The notes under the pieces: model-generated
What the model saw: only the letters and a program-made list of their open reading frames with translations
What the model was told of the DNA's origin: nothing
The model's database searches: none
Assembly (NCBI RefSeq): GCF_002079055.1
Contig: NC_047488.1
Coordinates: 744,001-808,000 of the forward strand
Direction: 5' to 3'
Length of the DNA: 64,000 nt
Origin: Saccharomyces paradoxus
Lineage: Eukaryota > Ascomycota > Saccharomycetes > Saccharomycetales > Saccharomycetaceae
Position numbers and translations under genes: made by a program
Part shown: positions 41,317-50,391 of the stretch, piece by piece
How positions within the stretch are numbered: position 1 is the first letter of the stretch
Layout: every line of letters starts with the position of its first letter

Positions 41317-42789
41317 TTACATAGCACCTGGAACACCCAAGACTTGATTCAAAGCACTTTGGCCACCACTTTGTTGATATTCAATGGTAATGATTTCTAA
41401 TAGAGAAAAACCTCCGGCAATGCCAACAACTATACCTGCAGCTTTGCCTTTCAAACCCAAAGATTCACCGATAATAGTGATGAAACTTAAAACGGATGCA
41501 CCCGTTACAGCAGCGATCGGAATAACTTTGTTTAATTCTTTAGCGACATTTTGCTCTCTACGTCCCATCAAAGTGATACCTTGGTCTTTGAACTCTAAGG
41601 CTACATCACGAGCAGATGAACCAGAAATAGCTTGCCATTTATCGGCAAACCAGATACCAGTAATCATTATAAAAGCCGAATAGGTGATGAACGTCAGAGG
41701 TTGTTGGGTGATACCTTTGAAGAAAGAAGTTGGTGGAGTCAAAAGAGATAATGGGAAGGTTGGAACCGCTAAAAGATTATTAGCATTCTCATAGTGACCC
41801 ATTATTTTGCAGATAATGTGAGTTGGATCATTCTTGGCCACTAATTGAATTAAAACGAAAGCAGAAATATGGATGTAGAATAAGATGGTGTAAGAAAACA
41901 AAACAGACAAACAGCCAGTGTATAACAGCTTGATTGGGTAAACATTGTTTGTACCACGAGCCCTTGTTGATCTGATTGGTAATTCAACACGAACACTTTG
42001 CAAATAACACACAATAATGGCAATAGCCAAAACAATAATAGTAGTTGTCAAATTTGGCAAATAGTCTCTGTTGAACGCAGAAATGATACCACCAATAAAA
42101 GTCTTGTGCTTTGATCTTAAACCTTGAATCAAATTGATTAGGGCACCTTGGGCTTCGGTCTGATCGTTTTCGCCAACTTTAATTTGAGAGACACCAAAGG
42201 TATCAGCTACCAAGTTGGTGGCAATAACTACGGTATTGATTATCATAGCTCCAGAGGAAAACCCAAATCCTTTATCGATGACTTCAGCCAACAGGGTGGT
42301 GAACAAGCCAGCACCGACCAATTGAAAGTTGATCAACCCAATCTGGACCACAGATAAATTTTCACCAAAATAGCCAGCAAATATGAAAATGTTGGTCAAA
42401 ATAACATACTGAACAATCGCAAAAACTTTCGTTAAAGTCTGAAATAGTTCTCTATCACTTTGGACCTTGAAATTGACTTTAATTACTTTCAAACCAGCCA
42501 ATAATTGTAGGATTAACCCACTGGAAATATTGGGGAAAAGGCCAAACTCCAACAATGTTCTTGGTTCGCAACCAAATACACCTCTTAAGAAATAAATGGG
42601 GTCATTAACGTTGGGTGTGGCGGTCTTGGACAAACCAACGAGCGGGAATTGTGCAAAAAGGTAAATTAAACCAGCAAAAATGGTATAAACAATCTTGTCA
42701 TCGAATGGTAATTTTTCAAAGGGTAATTCGACTTCCGGTAAAATCGGTAGGATAGGCTTAACGATATCAATTAGACGAAAACCAGACAT
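41317..42789 (-). CDS. SSH1: Sec61-like translocon subunit Ssh1
   Basis: Pore subunit of the alternative ER translocon, with Sbh2 and Sss1, used for cotranslational import. It is 490 residues of the SecY/Sec61-alpha family. About ten membrane helices are visible, the first at ~35-50 (VYTIFAGLIYLFAQFPL). The plug segment (NVNDPIYFLRGVFG) and cytosolic loops with basic residues (ELPIRSTRARGTNNVYPIKL) that meet the ribosome are present. Intact. Confidence 0.97.
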   Translation of the reverse strand: MSGFRLIDIVKPILPILPEVELPFEKLPFDDKIVYTIFAGLIYLFAQFPLVGLSKTATPNVNDPIYFLRGVFGCEPRTLLEFGLFPNISSGLILQLLAGLKVIKVNFKVQSDRELFQTLTKVFAIVQYVILTNIFIFAGYFGENLSVVQIGLINFQLVGAGLFTTLLAEVIDKGFGFSSGAMIINTVVIATNLVADTFGVSQIKVGENDQTEAQGALINLIQGLRSKHKTFIGGIISAFNRDYLPNLTTTIIVLAIAIIVCYLQSVRVELPIRSTRARGTNNVYPIKLLYTGCLSVLFSYTILFYIHISAFVLIQLVAKNDPTHIICKIMGHYENANNLLAVPTFPLSLLTPPTSFFKGITQQPLTFITYSAFIMITGIWFADKWQAISGSSARDVALEFKDQGITLMGRREQNVAKELNKVIPIAAVTGASVLSFITIIGESLGLKGKAAGIVVGIAGGFSLLEIITIEYQQSGGQSALNQVLGVPGAM

Positions 42790-43612
42790 ACTAAAACAAT
42801 TGAAAGTGGCGGGGGTAAAGGAAGTGCTAAAAAATGTGTACGAGTAATGGATTCAATTTAATAAGCTAAAAAAAACCACCCAACCCAAGCAAAGAAAAAA
42901 AAAAGAGCAAGCTATTCTTCAGTCTATTCGATCTTGCTTTTATAAAATTATATTAATTCAGTGAAGGACCGAATGACATGTATCAAAACTATGTTGGCCA
43001 GCGAACAAAGGATAACTATTTTGTCGGTGTAAAACAAACCCTGCTTCCGCTTTGCCCTCTACCCGACATTTTTTTTTCAATTTTTCAGTTCTTTCCTTTC
43101 CCACAATAGCGTGTAAAGTGATATAGATATACTCCGTGCCTAATGATATAGTTAGCGCCCCTCTATATGGTTGCATTAAGCAAGACAGAAGTATGATCAA
43201 ACCTAAGACGAAGGTAGTTCCGATGCACTTTGTAAAGTATTTGAGAGCAGAGGAAAGCATAGGGATGGATGCGAGTTGAATATAAATTGTAGTGGAATTT
43301 AACGAAACGAGTGCCAACGAAGAAAAGAGGTTTTTTTGCAACTTTGTACTTTTCGCTATGAAAGAATATCATCAACGTCACCGCAGTGTCTGTTAATAAT
43401 TTAGTATAGATGTATGATGATTTCTTTGTACTGTTTTCGTACTATTCACGGTTATTCTCATTGGACGCCAAAATCGCCTTGGCGGCTAAATACGGGGGTC
43501 GCAAAGAATTTGCGCCCGTGTTTGAGAGATACAAACGGTATAAAGCAGGACAAGCGGCATCCTTAGTGCATAATACAGGGAAAGGAGAATGTATGAGAAT
43601 ATTGCGCGAATA
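42790..43612. other. SSH1-YBR284W divergent intergenic region
   Basis: This 823-bp spacer holds two promoters, poly(A/T) tracts and a 67-codon ORF overlapping the YBR284W start (listed separately). A 100-codon minus-strand frame with an ATG at 43260 (to 42958) has one hydrophobic stretch but no recognisable family. Confidence 0.65.
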
Positions 43613-43613
43613 A
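43410..43613 (+). other. Upstream ORF (67 codons) overlapping the YBR284W start
   Basis: An ATG at 43410 opens 67 codons ending in a TAA whose last A is the A of the YBR284W ATG at 43613 (TAATG). The start context is weak (T at -3). The peptide has no known family that I recognise. If present in the mRNA it would reduce YBR284W translation or allow reinitiation. It may lie upstream of the transcription start and be irrelevant. Confidence 0.4.
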
Positions 43614-46009
43614 TGGTACAGAACAATAGATCGCTTTTTTTCGTTGGGGTGTGCGACTCTTACAAGGAAAGCCCCTCCACTTCACCGATACGCCTGGACG
43701 ACTTGGATGGAAATGACGGTACATCGGATCAGGGTTTAGCCTTCGATGGAGAAGTAGGAATCACGTCACAAGCACGAGAAAGAAATCGTCGAGCATTTGA
43801 GCTGGGCGATAGCATTAATGATGTTGCATTGCATTTGGATGATCTTGATATGGTTCCACTAAATACGAAGTTTGATATGCAGATGGAGATGGGCTCACCT
43901 ATGGCAATGCCACCAGAAACGCAACCTCCCGTCGAACCTTTAAAAGCAAAGAATCTAGAATATTCATCGTTAGCTCACCTTCCAAGTTATTTCTTTGAGA
44001 AAACGCATTTCCGTATTGAGCGCAAATGCCTGTTGGAAATGTGTAAGTTAAGGCGAAATTATCTAACTATAAGTAAACAAGATGCTTTATCATGTCCTCG
44101 GTTTCATTCAACAGTAACTGAGAAACGTCTTAAACCTATAAAAGAAAATTTTTCTGGAATGAGGCGCCTTCTTGACCTTAGAGAAGACAATACTCTGAGC
44201 CCCCTCTCGGATGACAATTATACGACTGAATTGTTCAGTGATCAAGTAAATGTCCCCTCTTTTAAAGAATTTAGGCAAGATTTCGAATGGTGCTTGAAAA
44301 TTATAAAAGATAGAAGCCTATCTAGATTTAGCGAAAAAAGGTTACAGTATCTTGCCAATAAGTTCCCCATTTTTCAATATCTACATTCTAAGGAAGAAAC
44401 GAGACAAAGTAAGAGGGTGCCACATAAGGATTTTTACAACTGTAGAAAGATTGATCTGAATCTTTTGTTGAGCGGCTGCTTCTCACAGTGGCGATTGACT
44501 GAGTTTATTTGGACGAAGTTGAGAAAAGAGCCAGACAAGATTATCCATCAAACTTCCAGCGGTGATCATATAACGTTAAGTCAATTGTTCAAGGTAGATT
44601 TCGAGGAGAGTAGTCAGTTCTCTAATGGATTGAAAATCATTGACGATTCCTTTTTAGAATGGTATAAAGTTATTTATCTCACAAAATATCATTTGATTAA
44701 TAACGAATTTGAAATACATGCAGACCCACACAATAGACAATTCCAGCACTATTTGATTGCGAGGACATTTTTGGAGTTTGATAACTATATTAATGGTGAA
44801 TATCTAGCCGAACTGCTACAAATTTTTTTAGTAAAACCGCAAGAGGAGTCTAAATATCAATTATGTCAACTTTCCGTAGACTTTCAATTTTATTTGCATT
44901 ACGGTAATTCAGATGTGGATAATTGGTGGATGGTCTTCGCAAATTGGCTGAGCCACTACAACTTGTTTTCCAGCAATATTCGCTGGAATATCCGCATTTC
45001 CAGAATATATCCAGAACTGTATCGTACTGGCAAGGTTAAGAATTTTCAGGAATATCTAAATCTTATCTTTGAGCCACTTTTTAACGCTCAAAATTATCTA
45101 CACAAGTCATTAGGGCCTATTCTTTTGAAGTTTCTCTCACAAATATCTTCGATTGATTTATGCATTCAAGATACAGACAGCTATATTTGGAAAAATTTCA
45201 CAACCGTTAGTTGCTTGCCAAAAAATTGGACATCTGATGGTGATAATCCGACCATATCACAATATATGTATTACGTCTACGTCAATCTAACAAAGCTAAA
45301 CAATATTCGTCAGGCGCTTCATCAAAATACCTTCACTTTGAGAAGTTCATGTTCCTCCACCTCAATGAATCGAACTTCGCAATTTAGTAGTACACTGAAC
45401 TTCACAGAACACACGGAAACTATCTTAAACAATTTTTTGCTAGCCAGTGGTGGTTTTTTAAATGCAGAGAATCTTTGGAATGCGCCGCCATCACTGGTAT
45501 ATCTTTTCTATCTAAGTCAGATTCCCATGGTCGTGGCGCCTTTGAATTCGATAGTAGATTCGAAGCCTACAGTGGTGCAGGATCAGGCGCCCACGGGGCT
45601 TGTCCTAGAGCCTTCAAAACCTTATAAAAAGAATCCTTTCATGAAGTTTTTTGAAATGGGGTTCAAGATATCGCTGAGCTCAGAATCTATTCTCTACAAC
45701 AATTCTTACACCAGAGAACCCATTATAGAAGAGTACAGTGTCGCCGCTAGTATATACCGTTTGCATTCAGCTGATTTATGCGAATTGCTAAGAAACAGTG
45801 TTATAACTAGTGGGTTTGCGAGTACCCTCAAGATCAAATGGCTCGGCATTTCCCTTACCAGCCATGATTATTTCGTGGAGAACACCGGTTTCGTAGACAA
45901 TTGGTATGATTGTAAGCCAGATACAAGTTTGCAGCACAACGTGCCCATCATTAGACGTCGGTATCGCAATGATACTCTCGCAGGGGAGTGGCGACTCATA
46001 ATTGTGTGA
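43613..46009 (+). CDS. YBR284W: AMP-deaminase-like protein lacking catalytic residues
   Basis: Member of the metallo-dependent hydrolase (AMP deaminase) superfamily; paralogous in sequence to Amd1. The start at 43613 matches the S. cerevisiae annotation (798 here, 797 there). An in-frame ATG eight codons upstream (43589) is equally plausible. The region aligned with the zinc-binding HxH motif reads KIDLNLLLSGCF (residues 279-290): both histidines are gone (Asn283, Leu285). The SLSTDDP motif reads SLSSESI at 687-693, without the Asp pair. It should not deaminate AMP, yet the frame is intact over 2.4 kb, so some other function is probably selected. Confidence 0.94.
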   Translation: MVQNNRSLFFVGVCDSYKESPSTSPIRLDDLDGNDGTSDQGLAFDGEVGITSQARERNRRAFELGDSINDVALHLDDLDMVPLNTKFDMQMEMGSPMAMPPETQPPVEPLKAKNLEYSSLAHLPSYFFEKTHFRIERKCLLEMCKLRRNYLTISKQDALSCPRFHSTVTEKRLKPIKENFSGMRRLLDLREDNTLSPLSDDNYTTELFSDQVNVPSFKEFRQDFEWCLKIIKDRSLSRFSEKRLQYLANKFPIFQYLHSKEETRQSKRVPHKDFYNCRKIDLNLLLSGCFSQWRLTEFIWTKLRKEPDKIIHQTSSGDHITLSQLFKVDFEESSQFSNGLKIIDDSFLEWYKVIYLTKYHLINNEFEIHADPHNRQFQHYLIARTFLEFDNYINGEYLAELLQIFLVKPQEESKYQLCQLSVDFQFYLHYGNSDVDNWWMVFANWLSHYNLFSSNIRWNIRISRIYPELYRTGKVKNFQEYLNLIFEPLFNAQNYLHKSLGPILLKFLSQISSIDLCIQDTDSYIWKNFTTVSCLPKNWTSDGDNPTISQYMYYVYVNLTKLNNIRQALHQNTFTLRSSCSSTSMNRTSQFSSTLNFTEHTETILNNFLLASGGFLNAENLWNAPPSLVYLFYLSQIPMVVAPLNSIVDSKPTVVQDQAPTGLVLEPSKPYKKNPFMKFFEMGFKISLSSESILYNNSYTREPIIEEYSVAASIYRLHSADLCELLRNSVITSGFASTLKIKWLGISLTSHDYFVENTGFVDNWYDCKPDTSLQHNVPIIRRRYRNDTLAGEWRLIIV

Positions 46010-46295
46010 ATTCGCTCATGTTTCTTCGAGGGGGCATATTGTGACGCTAATATTATGTACCGCCCTTCCCCACACACACAAAAAAAAAAGGTCAAGGGTA
46101 AAGATAAGTAAAACTAAAGGAATATATATATAAATAAGTAAATAGATACTGTAAATAGAACAACACGTTTTCTTCGTTTTTTTATTCATTTCTGAATTTG
46201 ATAATAAATCAAAAAGCACAAGCCTCAAATAAGAGCGTTATCACTCAATTTATAACATAACAATTTAAGATCTGTAAGCTCGCCTATAGTTGACA

Positions 46296-46730
46296 ATGAC
46301 TATATTTTCCAGGTTTTCGTATTTTGATAGTCTATTCTCCTTTAAAAAGCAAGAGCCTTCCCCCATTGAAATAATCTATTGCAATGAAAACAATGGTTTC
46401 ATAAACATCAAATCCTTGGAAAGCTCCACTGACGATAGCATGGAAGCAGACATTTCTGATAGGGAAATGGCTACAATTCTGACCAGAAACAGAAAGAATT
46501 TGGGTAAGGTTGCCATTGATAAGAAAAGCATCAAAAATCAATGCATAAATTTGAACGAGCTGAAAACGGGCCTTGCCGCCAATAAACACAGATTGGATAA
46601 TGACGACTCAACGTGGCACCAGGACGCGTATTCACTAGAGGACTCCTTGGAATTCAATAGGTTCGATGACAAGCAAAGCAGAATCCTAAAGTGTAGCACC
46701 AGAAGGAGCTACTTGGGGTACAAGAAATAA
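46296..46730 (+). CDS. YBR285W: Uncharacterized protein, YBR285W ortholog
   Basis: The ATG at 46296 gives 144 residues, equal to S. cerevisiae YBR285W; a two-codon extension to TTG was trimmed. I recognise no domain. The N-terminus is aromatic and hydrophobic (MTIFSRFSYFDSLFSF); the rest is polar and likely disordered, ending in a basic RRSYLGYKK. Conservation against the reference is highest at both ends. Function unknown. Confidence 0.85.
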   Translation: MTIFSRFSYFDSLFSFKKQEPSPIEIIYCNENNGFINIKSLESSTDDSMEADISDREMATILTRNRKNLGKVAIDKKSIKNQCINLNELKTGLAANKHRLDNDDSTWHQDAYSLEDSLEFNRFDDKQSRILKCSTRRSYLGYKK

Positions 46731-47066
46731 TGCAAGTGGGCTCCTTCATTATATATTTTGATATAATCACCGTTCTCGTCGTCAGAAAGAGTGTTCTCAA
46801 TATTTCGTGCTTCGTTTAATATATAGTTTTAAAAGTCAATATCATATACTATTAATAATAAAAGTCACATTGAATATATCGATTAGTTCTATTAATTGCT
46901 ATTAATACAGCTTGATTTCCCTTAAATTAACCCTCATGAAGAAGGGGCCCTTGAGAGAAAATTTCTCCTTTTTTTTAATATAAAAGCGAGGAACAATAAA
47001 TGGGAACAAAACCATGTTCAGCCCTTCAACGGTTGGCAGAAGAAGCCAGAAAAAAAAACGCTAACC
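46731..47066. other. YBR285W-APE3 intergenic region
   Basis: This 336-bp spacer contains the APE3 promoter: an AGGGG stress-response-type element at 46945-46949 and a TATA box (TATAAAAG) at 46979-46986, about 81 bp before the APE3 ATG. The YBR285W 3' end is AT-rich. No other gene. Confidence 0.6.
46979..46986 (+). promoter_or_regulatory. TATA box of APE3
   Basis: TATAAAAG fits the yeast TATA consensus TATAWAWR and stands 81 bp upstream of the ATG, the usual range. With the nearby AGGGG it suggests a stress- or nutrient-regulated gene. Confidence 0.55.
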
Positions 47067-48680
47067 ATGCACTTTTCTTTGAAGCAATTGGCTATCGCTG
47101 CGTTTTATGCTGCTAATCTAGGCTCTGCCTTTGTCATCCCTCAATTCTTCCAGGAAGCCTTCCAACAAGAAGAGCCAATTGAGAATTATCTTCCACAACT
47201 AAACGACGATGAGAATTCTGTCGTTGGTGCCAACATTCCTAAGCCACATATTCCTTACTTCATGAAACCCCATGTAGAAAGTGAAAAATTGCAAGATAAG
47301 ATTAATGTGGACGATTTGAATGCTACTGCTTGGGACCTTTACCATTTAGCCAATTATTCTACTCCAGAATACGGCCACCCCACCCGTGTCATCGGGTCCA
47401 AGGGTCATAATAAGACTATGGAATACATATTGAATGCCTTCGATGATATGCAAGACTACTACGATGTTTCTTTGCAAGAATTCGAGGCTTTATCTGGTAA
47501 GGTCATCTCTTTCAACCTTTCTGACGCTGAAACAGGCAAAAGTTTTGCTAACACCACAGCTTTCGCACTGTCTCCACCTGTGGACGGGTTTGTTGGTAAG
47601 CTAGTGGAAATTCCTAACTTAGGGTGCGAAGAAAAGGATTACGCTTCCGTAGTTCCACCAGGCCATAACGACAAGCAAATTGCCCTCATTGAAAGAGGTA
47701 AATGCCCATTCGGTGACAAAAGCAATTTGGCTGGTAAGTTCGGTTTCACTGCCGTGGTCATTTACGACAACGAACCTAAATCTAAAGATGGGCTACACGG
47801 TACATTAGGTGAACCTACGAAGCACACCGTCGCTACTGTCGGTGTTCCATATAAGGTTGGTAAAGAATTGATTGCTAATATTGCATTGAACATCAATTAC
47901 TCATTGTATTTTGCCATGGACTCTTACGTGGAGTTGATTAAGACTAAAAATATCATTGCTGACACAAAACACGGTGATCCTGATAACATTGTTGCTCTTG
48001 GTGCTCATTCAGACTCTGTTGAGGAGGGTCCAGGTATCAACGACGATGGCTCCGGTACTATTTCACTATTGAACGTCGCTAAGCAATTGACTCATTTCAA
48101 AATCAATAACAAAGTCCGTTTCGCATGGTGGGCTGCTGAAGAAGAAGGTCTATTAGGCTCTAACTTTTACGCTTACAACCTGACCAAAAAAGAAAACTCG
48201 AAGATCAGAGTATTTATGGACTATGATATGATGGCTTCTCCAAACTACGAATACGAAATTTATGATGCAAACAACAAAGTGAACCCTAAGGGGTCCGAAG
48301 AGTTGAAGAACTTGTACATAGACTATTACAAGGCTCACCATTTGAACTACACTTTGGTTCCATTTGACGGCAGATCAGATTATGTCGGGTTTATCGAGAA
48401 CGGAATTCCAGCAGGTGGTATTGCCACTGGTGCCGAGAAGAAGAACATCGACAACGGGAAAATCTTAGACAGATGCTACCATCAATTATGCGACGATGTC
48501 TCCAACCTATCCTGGGATGCATTTATTACTAACACCAAGTTGATTGCTCACTCTGTGGCCACCTATGCTGACTCTTTCAAGGGTTTCCCAAAGAGAGAAA
48601 CCCACAAGCACGAAGAGGTGGACGTCTTGAACACTCAACAACCACAATTCAAGTACAGGGCCGACTTCTTGATTATTTAA
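47067..48680 (+). CDS. APE3: Vacuolar aminopeptidase Y
   Basis: Secretory-pathway zinc aminopeptidase (M28) of the vacuole lumen, made as a precursor matured by Prb1. It is 537 residues. A signal peptide is visible at 1-21 (LKQLAIAAFYAANLGSAFV). A propeptide follows, then a PA domain (about 170-280) and the M28 catalytic domain. Zinc ligands are seen: His314 in GAHSDS and Asp326 in GINDDGSG; the Glu pair is in WWAAEEEGLLGS, with MDYDMM and the C-terminal RCYHQLCDD. Several Asn-x-Ser/Thr sites agree with a glycoprotein. Confidence 0.97.
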   Translation: MHFSLKQLAIAAFYAANLGSAFVIPQFFQEAFQQEEPIENYLPQLNDDENSVVGANIPKPHIPYFMKPHVESEKLQDKINVDDLNATAWDLYHLANYSTPEYGHPTRVIGSKGHNKTMEYILNAFDDMQDYYDVSLQEFEALSGKVISFNLSDAETGKSFANTTAFALSPPVDGFVGKLVEIPNLGCEEKDYASVVPPGHNDKQIALIERGKCPFGDKSNLAGKFGFTAVVIYDNEPKSKDGLHGTLGEPTKHTVATVGVPYKVGKELIANIALNINYSLYFAMDSYVELIKTKNIIADTKHGDPDNIVALGAHSDSVEEGPGINDDGSGTISLLNVAKQLTHFKINNKVRFAWWAAEEEGLLGSNFYAYNLTKKENSKIRVFMDYDMMASPNYEYEIYDANNKVNPKGSEELKNLYIDYYKAHHLNYTLVPFDGRSDYVGFIENGIPAGGIATGAEKKNIDNGKILDRCYHQLCDDVSNLSWDAFITNTKLIAHSVATYADSFKGFPKRETHKHEEVDVLNTQQPQFKYRADFLII

Positions 48681-48956
48681 GTGTACTTACTATTCAAATC
48701 AAGTATTTCTGTATAACTATCTAAAAGAAAATAAAAACCCTCTTTTTTTTACCTGCACGTGCATTAGGGGACCACAGCCTCCTTATCAAAGTTATCAAAG
48801 TGAAAAAAGGTAGGGAAAAAACCTGAAATTGTGATATAAAAAGTTAAAACAAGGATTAATTATAAATTAATCATGAAAGAAACGTGTGAAATTCTTTTTT
48901 AACTTATTATACCTGACAAACCATATCACTTATAGACTACTCTGCATTTCTACTAT

Positions 48957-50240
48957 ATGGTTGAAACATTCAGTTTTGTTCATTTGGCTTACTTGGTCTT
49001 CGAGTCTGTTTTACAGGTTGTCATTATTGCACTCGCCGGGTTTTGGAGTGCTAGTTCTGGGCTGCTACCCAAACAAAGTCAAAAAATCATCTCTTTGTTG
49101 AATGTGGACCTTTTTACACCATGTCTTATTTTCAGTAAGTTGGCCAAATCCCTTTCCATGGCCAAAATCTTCGAAATAGCCATCATTCCAGTTTTTTTTG
49201 GTTTGACTACTGGTATCTCATTTATTTCTGGAAAAATAATGAGCCGTATCCTGGACTTGGATAGAGATGAAACGAATTTTGTTGTGGCAAACTCTGTCTT
49301 TGGGAACAGTAACTCTCTGCCTGTGTCCTTGACCTTATCTTTGGCTTATACTCTGCCTAACTTGACATGGGACCAAATTCCCAATGATAGCAGAGATAAC
49401 GTCGCGTCAAGGGGTATTTTATACTTACTGATTTTCCAACAAATTGGTCAAATGCTAAGATGGAGTTGGGGTTATAACAAGCTGATGAAGTGGTCCGGAG
49501 AGAACACTCAACATATGCCACCCTCTCAAGTGCAATCTTTATTGGAAAGGACGCCGAACATTGATAACGAAGAACTTGTAAATGAAGAACAAGAGGAACA
49601 AGAACTCCTTGAGCAAGAAAATAACCGTTTGAACCCATCTTTTTTGAGTTCTAGTTCCATTGGTGATAAGATTTGGCAAAAATCATGTGCTATAATCGAG
49701 AGAGTCAGAGCAAACTTAAATCCTCCATTATACTCCATGATTTTTGCTGTTGTTGTGGCGGCGATTGGCCCATTACAGAGGGAGCTGTTCATGGAAGATG
49801 GGTTTATCAATAATACATTTGCTGAGGCTGTTACGCAACTGGGTTCTGTTTCCATTCCGTTGATCCTAGTTGTCCTTGGTTCTAACTTATATCCTTCTGC
49901 GGAAGTTTTCCCAAAGACAGTTCACCATAACAAGTTGTTGATCGGTTCCATCATTGGAAGAATGATTTTACCTTCTTGCTTCCTTCTGCCCATTATAGCT
50001 ATTGCTGTTAAGTACATAAACGTGAGTATTTTGGATGATCCAATCTTCCTTGTTGTTGGATTTCTTTTGACTGTTTCCCCTCCTGCAATTCAATTAACTC
50101 AAATCACTCAACTGAATGAATTCTTCGAAGCAGAAATGGCTGACATTCTATTTTGGGGGTACGCCGTCTTGAGTTTGCCCGTAAGTATTATTGTTGTCTC
50201 AGGTGCAATCTACGTTTTACAGTGGGCTAATCCAACTTAA
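48957..50240 (+). CDS. YBR287W: Auxin-efflux-carrier-like membrane protein, YBR287W ortholog
   Basis: Member of the PIN-like (AEC/BART) transporter family, probably in the ER; the substrate is not established. It is 427 residues. Four to five hydrophobic helices lie before about residue 160 and five after about 260, with a central hydrophilic, acidic loop (about 185-245, NEELVNEEQEEQELLEQEN) between the two inverted halves. The LPVSLTLSLAYTLP and SPPAIQLTQITQLN segments match the family crossover motifs. Confidence 0.93.
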   Translation: MVETFSFVHLAYLVFESVLQVVIIALAGFWSASSGLLPKQSQKIISLLNVDLFTPCLIFSKLAKSLSMAKIFEIAIIPVFFGLTTGISFISGKIMSRILDLDRDETNFVVANSVFGNSNSLPVSLTLSLAYTLPNLTWDQIPNDSRDNVASRGILYLLIFQQIGQMLRWSWGYNKLMKWSGENTQHMPPSQVQSLLERTPNIDNEELVNEEQEEQELLEQENNRLNPSFLSSSSIGDKIWQKSCAIIERVRANLNPPLYSMIFAVVVAAIGPLQRELFMEDGFINNTFAEAVTQLGSVSIPLILVVLGSNLYPSAEVFPKTVHHNKLLIGSIIGRMILPSCFLLPIIAIAVKYINVSILDDPIFLVVGFLLTVSPPAIQLTQITQLNEFFEAEMADILFWGYAVLSLPVSIIVVSGAIYVLQWANPT

Positions 50241-50391
50241 TACAACTTTTCATTCCTTTGTATAGAGTTTTCGTGAATGAAAGTCAAATTAATATTTTTT
50301 TTCAGCATAGTTACATATTCTTTTTTTATCCCAAGACTTATTTTCTCATTATAGTGTACTTAGTTTTGCATGAAATTTTAGACATATATAT

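Noticed and set aside
42958-43260. 100-codon minus-strand frame between SSH1 and YBR284W with one hydrophobic stretch
   Set aside because: No family, no clear promoter, and it lies in the 5' region of SSH1. A hydrophobic run alone in T-rich DNA is weak evidence. Left out of the gene list.
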